The notes under the pieces were generated by a model. The model saw nothing but the letters and a program-made list of their open reading frames with translations. It had not been told where the DNA came from and did not search any database. This document shows, one piece after another, positions 39,589 through 45,444 of a stretch of 45,444 bases of DNA (its first letter is position 1; each line of letters starts with the position of its first letter). This DNA comes from SIG607 sp045605385 (GTDB lineage: Bacteria; Bacillota; Clostridia; Oscillospirales; Acutalibacteraceae): positions 1 to 45,444 of the forward strand of contig JAZUPW010000027.1 of NCBI GenBank assembly GCA_045605385.1. The letters are read 5' to 3'. Position numbers and translations under genes: made by a program.

Positions 39589-40323
39589 ATGGACAAGCTG
39601 TTTGCCGTTACTTCGGGAAAAGGCGGTGTGGGTAAATCCACACTTTCAGCAACACTTTCTGCTGCTCTTGCAAAAATGGGCAACAAAGTATTGCTTATAG
39701 ATTTAGACGAAGGGCTTCGATGCCTTGACTTAATGTTGGGCGTTAGTGAAAATATAGTGTTTGACCTTGCTGACGTTTTAAGCGGTGCCGATGCACATTC
39801 GGCAATTTATCCCGTTAACGATTGCAAGGGGCTTTATCTTATGCCTGCTCCTGCAAGGCACGGTGAAATTAATCCGCAACTTTTCGGCGAGTTTTTGCGC
39901 GAAGCGTTACTTAATTTTGATAAAGTTGTTGTGGATTTCCCAGCAGGTATTGATTTTACGCTTTATAAAACTTTACCCGATTATACCGTATTTTTAACGG
40001 TTTGTACGGGCGAACCTGTTAGTCTGCGCGATGCCGCTTTGGTTGGCGAAAAATTAGCAACCGAAGGCAAAAGCAACGTAAGACTGATTATTAACCGTTT
40101 TGATATTTCTTATATAAAAGACGGCATTTATTCTTCAATAGACGATATGATAGACCGCGCAGGTATTCGTCTTGTTGGTATTGTGCCGTTTGATATAACA
40201 CTTGCGCTTTCCTTTGCGGCTTCACGTTTGCCTAAAAAGGGAAACGCAAAAAAGGCTTTAGATCGCATAGCCAGAAGGCTGTGTGGCGAGGACATAAAAC
40301 TCCCGCCTCCTAAAAAAATATAG
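39589..40323 (+). CDS. minD: MinD-like division-site ATPase
   Basis: A 244-residue ParA/MinD ATPase; GGAGG stands four bases before its ATG. The deviant Walker A reads SGKGGVGKST, followed by LLIDLDEGLRCLDLMLG, which closely fits MinD, then FDLADVLSG and VVDFPAG (Walker B). MinD with MinC blocks division away from midcell. Two oddities: no minC is adjacent, although it usually lies upstream at this place in Clostridia, and the C-terminus (GEDIKLPPPKKI) lacks an evident amphipathic membrane-targeting helix. It could thus be a diverged MinD or another deviant ATPase. Confidence 0.8.
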   Translation: MDKLFAVTSGKGGVGKSTLSATLSAALAKMGNKVLLIDLDEGLRCLDLMLGVSENIVFDLADVLSGADAHSAIYPVNDCKGLYLMPAPARHGEINPQLFGEFLREALLNFDKVVVDFPAGIDFTLYKTLPDYTVFLTVCTGEPVSLRDAALVGEKLATEGKSNVRLIINRFDISYIKDGIYSSIDDMIDRAGIRLVGIVPFDITLALSFAASRLPKKGNAKKALDRIARRLCGEDIKLPPPKKI

Positions 40324-40337
40324 AAAGGAACAAAATA

Positions 40338-40739
40338 ATGAATATTGCCTTAATTGCTCACGATGCAAAAAAAGAATTAATGGTACAGTTTTGTATCGCT
40401 TACTGCGGTATTTTATCGCATCACACCCTCCTTGCTACAGGTGCCACGGGAAAGACGGTATCCGAAGCAACGGGACTTAACATTATCAGATTTTTAAGCG
40501 GTAATCAGGGCGGTTCACAGCAAATTGCTTCGCGTATTGCTTGCGATGAAATTGATTTGGTGCTTTTGTTCCGAGATCCGCTTAATCCCAAACCTCATGA
40601 ACCTGATGAAAGTTCTATTATAAGACTTTGCGACGTTCATAACATTCCTATTGCCACCAACATTGCCACAGCCGAAATGCTTATTCACGGCCTTGAACGC
40701 GGTGATCTTGATTGGCGCGAATACGTTAAAAAACCGTAA
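40338..40739 (+). CDS. mgsA: Methylglyoxal synthase-like protein, catalytic Asp replaced by Ser
   Basis: A 133-residue protein whose length and sequence fit methylglyoxal synthase (dihydroxyacetone phosphate to methylglyoxal and phosphate): NIALIAHDAKKELM, LLATGATGKT, FRDPLNPKPHEPDE and IPIATNIATAEMLI. In characterised enzymes the phosphate loop reads GGDQQ and its Asp is the catalytic base; here it is GGSQQ, with Ser60. The other active-site residues (the DPLN Asp, PHEPD His and Asp) remain. Loss of the base may weaken or abolish the reaction. It lies 14 bp after minD; pairing of these two genes is common in Clostridia. Confidence 0.88.
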   Translation: MNIALIAHDAKKELMVQFCIAYCGILSHHTLLATGATGKTVSEATGLNIIRFLSGNQGGSQQIASRIACDEIDLVLLFRDPLNPKPHEPDESSIIRLCDVHNIPIATNIATAEMLIHGLERGDLDWREYVKKP

Positions 40740-40746
40740 ATGAATT

Positions 40747-40775
40747 TCCAGCCTTTTAAAAAAGGCTGGATTTTG
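40747..40775 (+). terminator. Rho-independent terminator after mgsA
   Basis: An 11-bp stem (40747-40757/40760-40770), with a very short loop if fully paired, and TTTT following. Confidence 0.75.
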
Positions 40776-40808
40776 CCGTTTAGTTTTCCATTTAAAGGGG
40801 TATAAATA

Positions 40809-42128
40809 ATGAACCAGATAAACCGTGCTGTTAAAGGAACAAACGACGTTTTGCCCGAAAACAGTTATAAATTACAGTATGTTGAAAGAAAAATGCTTGA
40901 AACAGCGCTCCTTTTCGGATTTAAAGAAATAAGAGTTCCTGTTTTTGAACACACAGAAGTTTTTAACCGCAGTGTAGGTGATACAACTGACGTTGTGCAA
41001 AAGGAAATGTATACTTTTGACGATAAAGGCGGCAGAAGTATAACTCTTCGCCCTGAACTTACAGCGGGCGTTGTAAGAAGCGTTATTGAAAACGGCCTTT
41101 ACGCGGGAACACTGCCGCTTAAATGCTGTTATATAGGCGGTTGTTACCGTTATGAAAAACCGCAGGCAGGCAGACTTCGTGAGTTTCATCAGTTCGGTGT
41201 TGAATGTATAGGCGCCGCCGATTGCGCTGCCGATGCCGAAGTAATAAGCCTTGCTAATACACTTCTTAACAGTTTGGGTATTAAAAACATTTCGCTTGAA
41301 ATTAATTCTATTGGATGTCCTGATTGCCGCGCGAAGTATCACGAAGCGCTTAAAGATTACTTTAAGGCAAGAGAAAACGACCTTTGCGAAACCTGTAAAG
41401 ACCGTTTGGGCAGAAATCCTATGCGAATATTGGATTGCAAATCACCTGTTTGTAAGGAAATTGCCGCAGATGCTCCCGTTATGCTTAATTTCCTTTGTGA
41501 AGAATGCAGTGAGCATTTTGAAGGCGTAAAATCGCATTTAACCGCTGCAGGAATCCCCTTTACCGTTAATCCCACTATAGTAAGAGGACTTGATTATTAC
41601 ACCCGTACCGTATTTGAATTTGTTTCGGGTGATATAGGCGCACAGTCTACCGTTTGCGGCGGCGGCAGATACGATGGTTTGCTTGAACAAATGGGCGCTC
41701 CGAAAACCGCTTCGTTAGGTTTTGGTATGGGTATAGAACGCTTAATGCTTGTTATGGAAAATCAGGGTGTAGAATTCCCTGAAGATAAAAAATGCGATAT
41801 TTATATTGCAAGTATGGGAAAAAATGCTTCTTTAAAGGCAACAGAACTTTGTACCGCGCTTAGAGAAGAAGGTTTTATTGCTCAAAGCGACGTTTGCGCA
41901 AGAGGCTTAAAAGCGCAAATGCGTTTTGCAAATAAATTGTCTTCACAGTTCTGTATTGTTCTTGGCGATGATGAAATTGCTTCAAATAAAGCGCGTCTTA
42001 AAAATATGAACGATTCAACCGAAACCGAAATTTCGCTTGATAATATTTGCGAAGAACTTTATAAAGCAAAAAACAAGGCAGGTCTTGAAAGCCTTACCGA
42101 TTCGATTTTTGATTCTGAGGTGAAATAA
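40809..42128 (+). CDS. hisS: Histidyl-tRNA synthetase
   Basis: A 439-residue class II synthetase charging histidine tRNA. AAAGGGGTATAAATA precedes the ATG. Motif 1 is near VPVFEHTEVFNRSVGD; motif 2 is CYRYEKPQAGRLREFHQFG; the HisA signature is RGLDYYTRTVFEF and HisB GGGRYDGLLEQMG; motif 3 is LGFGMGIERLML. The C-terminal anticodon domain follows (SMGKNASLKATELCTALR). A Cys-rich insertion (CPDCRAKY, CETCKDR, CKEIAADAP) sits at about 180-230, as in Bacillota HisRS. The 38-bp leader leaves no room for a T-box. The next gene, aspS, begins at the base after its stop. Confidence 0.97.
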   Translation: MNQINRAVKGTNDVLPENSYKLQYVERKMLETALLFGFKEIRVPVFEHTEVFNRSVGDTTDVVQKEMYTFDDKGGRSITLRPELTAGVVRSVIENGLYAGTLPLKCCYIGGCYRYEKPQAGRLREFHQFGVECIGAADCAADAEVISLANTLLNSLGIKNISLEINSIGCPDCRAKYHEALKDYFKARENDLCETCKDRLGRNPMRILDCKSPVCKEIAADAPVMLNFLCEECSEHFEGVKSHLTAAGIPFTVNPTIVRGLDYYTRTVFEFVSGDIGAQSTVCGGGRYDGLLEQMGAPKTASLGFGMGIERLMLVMENQGVEFPEDKKCDIYIASMGKNASLKATELCTALREEGFIAQSDVCARGLKAQMRFANKLSSQFCIVLGDDEIASNKARLKNMNDSTETEISLDNICEELYKAKNKAGLESLTDSIFDSEVK

Positions 42129-43910
42129 ATGGTACTTGATAGAATGAACGGTAAAAAACGCAGTGATTATTGCGGTAATTTTACCATAAACGATGAAGGC
42201 AGAACCGTTACCGTTTGCGGTTGGGTTCAGCGCCAAAGAGATTTAGGTGCGCTTATTTTTATTGATTTGCGCGACCGCACGGGTATTGTTCAACTTGCTT
42301 TTGATGAAAACACCAAAGCCGAAGTTTTTGATAAGGCTTTTGCTGTTAGAAGTGAATATGTGCTTATGGCAGAGGGCGTTGTAAGAAAACGTTCTTCGGT
42401 TAACAAAGATATCCCAACGGGCGAAATTGAAATAGAGGTTAAAGAACTTCGTGTGTTGGGCGAAGCCGAAACTCCGCCCTTTGATATTACTAATGAAACT
42501 CTTGCAAATGAAGAATTACGTCTTCGTTACCGCTATTTGGATTTAAGAAGACCTAAATTACAGAATAATTTGCTTCTTCGCCATAAGGTTACAAAGGTTA
42601 CCAGAGATTACTTTGATGAAAACGGATTTTTAGAAATAGAAACCCCTACTCTTATAAAATCTACCCCCGAAGGCGCAAGAGATTACCTTGTTCCTTCGCG
42701 TGTGCATAAGGGAAGTTTTTATGCGCTTCCGCAGTCGCCTCAGATGTATAAGCAGCTTCTTATGCTTTCGGGCTGCGACCGCTATATGCAGATTGCCCGT
42801 TGCTACCGCGATGAAGACTTACGCGCTGACCGTCAGCCCGAATTTACACAAATTGACCTTGAAATGTCGTTTGTGGAAATGGAAGACGTGTTAAGTATTG
42901 GCGAAGGCTATATGAAGCGCCTCTTTAAAGAGGTTATGGGTATTGATATTGCTCTTCCGCTTCCAAGACTGACCTATACCGAAGCAATGGAAAATTACGG
43001 TTCCGATAAGCCCGATACCCGCTTTGATATGAAGATAACCGATTTATCGGATATTGCCAACGGTTGCGGATTCGGTGTGTTTGCCGATACCGTAAAGAAC
43101 GGCGGAACAGTAAGGGCTATTTGCGCTAAAGGTGCAGTTGATACCTACACAAGAAAAGAAATAGATAAACTTACCGAAGAGGCTAAGGGCATTGGCGCAA
43201 AGGGACTTGCGTTTATTCGTTGGAACGAAGAAGAGCCAACCTGTTCTTTTGCTAAGTTTATGACTGAAAGTGAAATGAACGGTATTATTTCAGCAGTGGG
43301 CGCAGAAAAAGGCGACGTTGTTTTAATTGTTGCCGATAAAAAGAAAACCGTACTTAGTGTACTTGGCGCACTTCGACTTACCGTTGCAAAACGTCTTGGC
43401 ATTATTCCCGATACCTTTAATCTTTTGTGGATTACCGAATTCCCGTTCTTTGAATATAACGAAGAAACAGGAAATTACGATGCTATGCATCATCCATTTA
43501 CTTCGCCTATGGATGAATCGTTGCCTTACTTGGACAGCGACCCCGAAAAGGTATATGCAAAGGCTTATGATTTAGTGCTTAACGGTGTAGAACTCTCATC
43601 CGGCTCTATAAGAATTACCGACCCCGTACTTCAAAGCCGTATGTTTAAGGCTTTGGGACTAAGCGAAGAAGAAGCACAGGCTAAGTTCGGATTCCTTACA
43701 AACGCCTTTAAGTACGGCGCACCTCCTCACGGCGGTATGGGTATTGGTCTTGACAGAATTTGTATGTTGCTTTCAAAGAGCGACAGCCTACGCGACGTTC
43801 TTGCATTCCCCAAGGTTTCAAATGCAAGTGAACTTATGTCGGGCGCTCCCGGTCTTGTAGACGATAAGCAGTTAGATGAATTGGCTATTGCCGTAATTGA
43901 AGAAAAGTAA
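42129..43910 (+). CDS. aspS: Aspartyl-tRNA synthetase, bacterial type
   Basis: A 593-residue class II synthetase. GAGGTGA, lying within the end of hisS, places the start at the base after the hisS stop. N-terminal OB-fold anticodon domain (TVCGWVQRQRDLGALIFIDL), catalytic core with RYLDLRRPKL, SPQMYKQLLMLSG and RCYRDEDLRADRQPEFTQID, the bacterial GAD insertion (about 290-410), and motif 3 GMGIGLDRICMLL. Length is normal. Whether it also mischarges tRNA-Asn depends on gatCAB, not in the window. The bases 43662-43690 recur at 44506-44534 downstream, outside any synthetase gene. Confidence 0.97.
   Translation: MVLDRMNGKKRSDYCGNFTINDEGRTVTVCGWVQRQRDLGALIFIDLRDRTGIVQLAFDENTKAEVFDKAFAVRSEYVLMAEGVVRKRSSVNKDIPTGEIEIEVKELRVLGEAETPPFDITNETLANEELRLRYRYLDLRRPKLQNNLLLRHKVTKVTRDYFDENGFLEIETPTLIKSTPEGARDYLVPSRVHKGSFYALPQSPQMYKQLLMLSGCDRYMQIARCYRDEDLRADRQPEFTQIDLEMSFVEMEDVLSIGEGYMKRLFKEVMGIDIALPLPRLTYTEAMENYGSDKPDTRFDMKITDLSDIANGCGFGVFADTVKNGGTVRAICAKGAVDTYTRKEIDKLTEEAKGIGAKGLAFIRWNEEEPTCSFAKFMTESEMNGIISAVGAEKGDVVLIVADKKKTVLSVLGALRLTVAKRLGIIPDTFNLLWITEFPFFEYNEETGNYDAMHHPFTSPMDESLPYLDSDPEKVYAKAYDLVLNGVELSSGSIRITDPVLQSRMFKALGLSEEEAQAKFGFLTNAFKYGAPPHGGMGIGLDRICMLLSKSDSLRDVLAFPKVSNASELMSGAPGLVDDKQLDELAIAVIEEK
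43662..43690 (+). repeat. 29-bp segment of aspS repeated downstream
   Basis: This coding segment of aspS is identical over 29 bases to 44506-44534. The reading frame here is normal, so this is the source copy. Confidence 0.85.
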
Positions 43911-43918
43911 TTAAAAAA

Positions 43919-43960
43919 GCGGAAGAGATAATTAAGAAAATTAAACCTCTTCCGCATTTT
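43919..43960 (+). terminator. Rho-independent terminator of hisS-aspS
   Basis: A nine-bp stem (43919-43927/43947-43955), extended inside by weaker A/T pairs, and followed by ATTTTTG. Confidence 0.8.
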
Positions 43961-44096
43961 TGTGCTTATTATTTGCTTCTTTGCTAATCACGAAAATATA
44001 TTTTTCTACAATATTTAAAAAAGCAGGAACTAATTTAAGCACAATTAAATCAATTATGAAAAAATTGCGATTTAGGTTATATTACAGGTGAACAAA

Positions 44097-44507
44097 ATGA
44101 AAAAAAGGTTCTTGATATTCGTCTTTAGTGTTGCGGTTCTTTTTTTAATTGTGATAGCGTTTTATATTGGTCCAATAATAAAACTAAACACTTTAATAAT
44201 TGCGGCAAATAAACAAGAGTTAACTGATATATCAGGTAAGCAAACGTATATTTCTAATGAGGATTATATAAAATTGCGTATTGTTGACGAGGTTTTAGAA
44301 GAGCAGTATGTCCAATTAAAAACTAAAAAGAAATATAAACTTGTTGATATTAAAACACTTAATATAGAGTGTTGTGTTTATGCCACTATTAAGTACTTTA
44401 ATGACACAAGGGTTGTGGACAGGTATGAGCAGAAAATAATAGTAACTTTTGCCTTTACTGATAATGAGTGGTGTGTAACAATGATTGAAACACAAGGGGA
44501 CGGTTAG
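44097..44507 (+). CDS. Membrane-anchored hypothetical protein, 3' end supplied by a REP element
   Basis: A 136-residue protein. ATG 44097 follows AGGTG; GTG at 44088 is less likely. Residues about 4-26 form one membrane helix or uncleaved signal; the rest is a small extracytoplasmic domain with alternating beta strands (KKYKLVDIKTLNIECCVYAT, IIVTFAFTDNEWCVTMIE), recalling small beta-sheet or NTF2-like folds. The last codons (Thr-Gln-Gly-Asp-Gly) and the stop are encoded by the REP-like repeat at 44488-44505, so the original C-terminus may have been replaced. Codon use is more AT-rich than in the neighbouring synthetases. Function unknown. Confidence 0.65.
   Translation: MKKRFLIFVFSVAVLFLIVIAFYIGPIIKLNTLIIAANKQELTDISGKQTYISNEDYIKLRIVDEVLEEQYVQLKTKKKYKLVDIKTLNIECCVYATIKYFNDTRVVDRYEQKIIVTFAFTDNEWCVTMIETQGDG
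44488..44505 (+). repeat. REP-like element, copy 1 (partial)
   Basis: AAACACAAGGGGACGGTT, the left part of the same foldback element as copies 2 and 3. It lacks its right stem and runs straight into the 29-bp aspS fragment. Confidence 0.75.
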
Positions 44508-44534
44508 CGAAGAAGAAGCACAGGCTAAGTTCGG
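44506..44534 (+). repeat. Displaced 29-bp copy of an internal aspS segment
   Basis: Identical to 43662-43690 in aspS and in the same orientation, joined on the left to REP copy 1 at a shared AGCG (REP copy 4 also ends in TTAGCG) and on the right to REP copy 2. It is not translated as part of any gene. Confidence 0.85.
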
Positions 44535-44535
44535 G

Positions 44536-44564
44536 AAACACAAGGGGATGGTTCTGTTGTGTTG
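44536..44564 (+). repeat. REP-like foldback element, copy 2
   Basis: Complete unit: AACACAA (44537-44543) pairs with TTGTGTT (44557-44563) around GGGGATGGTTCTG. Such GGGGACGGTTC foldbacks are dispersed in many Bacillota genomes. Confidence 0.8.
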
Positions 44565-44590
44565 ATAAAATGCGCATAGTATGATATAAT
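44562..44590 (+). promoter_or_regulatory. Promoter whose -35 overlaps the REP element
   Basis: TTGATA (44562-44567), 17 bp, TATAAT (44585-44590) with TGA before the -10. The first bases of the -35 are the right end of REP copy 2. It reads into the membrane protein gene at 44644. Confidence 0.65.
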
Positions 44591-44603
44591 TTTTTTGAGG
44601 TGG

Positions 44604-44633
44604 AAAACACAGGGGAACGGTTCTTTTGTGTTC
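44604..44633 (+). repeat. REP-like foldback element, copy 3
   Basis: AACACA (44606-44611) pairs with TGTGTT (44627-44632) around GGGGAACGGTTCTTT. It lies between a good ribosome-binding site, GAGGTGG (44597-44603), and the next gene's first codons. Confidence 0.8.
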
Positions 44634-44643
44634 AGATAGTGTT

Positions 44644-45300
44644 ATGAGAATTATTAAAATTTTAGATATATTATTGATAATACTTATTTTGGTATTTAGC
44701 TTATTTAAACTAAACATATTAATGTTGTGCGGATTGATAATTTCTGTGTTTTTATCAGTATATCTTTTCACCAAATTACTTACAACTAATAAGACATATT
44801 TATTTGCAAGAAATCTTATATTTCTTTTTTGTTTGGGCCGCATATCACAAAACAATCCGCTTTTAAATAAAGGGGATATTGTTATGATAACTGTTGCAGT
44901 CTCTATAATATTGTTTGTGTTGTTTCTTTTAACTTCGGTAAGAAAAGGTTTTTTTAAAATGCTGGTGGTTTTGCTGTCCATGACATTAACAATTGCTGTA
45001 AGCGTTGATAATATTTTAATATCAACGTCAAAAGTTTTTGCATACAATTATACTGATTGTGGAGTTGCGCAGATAACTGATAAGTACGTTACAAATTCCG
45101 GAAATATATTTGACTTTTTGAATGTTTGTTCTTTGGAATTAAAAATTAATGATGACAATATGGAACGAACGGTCGATATAAATATAGAATATTATGAGCG
45201 TAATGCTTATAATATCGGAGACAAAGTCGAATATACGCTTTATGACGGACTTTGGGGAGAAGAATACATAGTAATCAGCGAAAAATACGAAGGCAGCTGA
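44644..45300 (+). CDS. Multi-pass membrane protein, hypothetical
   Basis: A 218-residue protein of unknown function. Start uncertain: ATG 44644 has no ribosome-binding site nearby; TTG 44626 in the same frame lies inside REP copy 3. The best Shine-Dalgarno, GAGGTGG at 44597, is cut off from the gene by that repeat. Four hydrophobic segments, at about 5-22, 25-43, 76-95 and 100-120, are followed by a polar, beta-rich domain of about 95 residues (VDINIEYYERNAYNIGDKVE, YDGLWGEEYIVIS) probably outside the membrane. AT-rich codons. It ends a few bases before another REP-like copy. Confidence 0.6.
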   Translation: MRIIKILDILLIILILVFSLFKLNILMLCGLIISVFLSVYLFTKLLTTNKTYLFARNLIFLFCLGRISQNNPLLNKGDIVMITVAVSIILFVLFLLTSVRKGFFKMLVVLLSMTLTIAVSVDNILISTSKVFAYNYTDCGVAQITDKYVTNSGNIFDFLNVCSLELKINDDNMERTVDINIEYYERNAYNIGDKVEYTLYDGLWGEEYIVISEKYEGS

Positions 45301-45307
45301 TACGGGG

Positions 45308-45326
45308 GACAAGGGGACGGTTAGCG
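45308..45326 (+). repeat. REP-like element, copy 4 (partial)
   Basis: GACAAGGGGACGGTTAGCG, matching copy 1 including its TTAGCG end. It follows the membrane protein stop by about seven bases. Confidence 0.7.
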
Positions 45327-45399
45327 TGAAACCAAAAGATGAGAAAAATTGCAAAAAAGGCACACTAAACCAAGCCGAGTGAAATACCCGACCCAAAAT

Positions 45400-45444
45400 T
45401 ATAATATTGTGTTAAAAAAATCACTCGTTCAAACGAGGTGAAAT
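45400..45444 (+). promoter_or_regulatory. Possible promoter and start region of a gene beyond the window
   Basis: TATAAT (45400-45405) without a good -35, then a small hairpin (CTCGTT/AACGAG) and GAGGTGAAAT at the very end, where GAGGTG would be a ribosome-binding site for a start codon just outside. Confidence 0.35.

Noticed and set aside
40771..40808. T-box riboswitch before hisS-aspS
   Set aside because: Only 38 bases separate the mgsA terminator from hisS, too short for a T-box.

Overview
The window is an AT-rich stretch of a low-GC Gram-positive (Bacillota) chromosome, most likely an anaerobic Clostridia-type gut bacterium. Pointers are a type I dockerin protein, a PASTA-domain kinase-like protein, GH20 enzymes, strong AGGAGG / AGGTGAT ribosome-binding sites with some TTG and GTG starts, and many clear sigma-A promoters (TTGACA-17-TATAAT type). 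No taxonomic marker allows a closer call. I see no rRNA, tRNA or CRISPR array.

Layout. Positions 1-480: the end of a long folded RNA candidate (6S-like) and a 60-residue membrane peptide. 480-3216: a large secreted protein with InlB-type repeats and a C-terminal dockerin. 3217-13096: a compact ten-gene, all-plus-strand phage-type cassette: iteron-like repeats, small and large terminase, a small membrane protein, scaffold, Ig-tailed major capsid protein, an internal terminator, portal, head-tail connector, a nozzle/stabilisation-like protein, a DigH/YngK-like lipoprotein, a holin and a SPOR amidase. It has no integrase, repressor, replication, tail-tube or tape-measure gene, so it looks like a minimal short-tailed head plus lysis unit: a prophage remnant, a satellite-like element or a domesticated particle.

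13100-21126: manA, then two SLOG-fold genes, each with its own small DNA-binding regulator(s) and palindromic operators (14131-14803 and 19973-21086), flanking trmL and a glycolytic run pgk-tpiA-gpmI. 21160-25410: a tandem pair of GH20 hexosaminidase-like genes with a divergent AraC regulator. 25465-29604: a zinc-ribbon/PASTA pseudokinase, a metallophosphoesterase and a DacA-like carboxypeptidase, all with altered active-site residues. 29627-35075: polA, an arginine-phosphatase-RimI fusion, tsaD and a lipid-kinase gene. 35110-40775: the cell-elongation set mreB-mreC-mreD-mrdA followed by minD and mgsA. 40809-43910: hisS-aspS. 43960-45444: two membrane-protein genes embedded among REP-like foldback repeats, one of which carries a 29-bp exact copy of part of aspS.

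Most of the window is core housekeeping. The accessory interest lies in the capsid cassette, the two SLOG/regulator modules, the LMW-phosphatase/RimI fusion, several proteins lacking canonical catalytic residues (pseudokinase, MgsA, DacA, metallophosphoesterase), and the REP/aspS chimera at the right end. Positions of starts were chosen by ribosome-binding-site spacing; all assignments rest on reading the sequence, without database searches.
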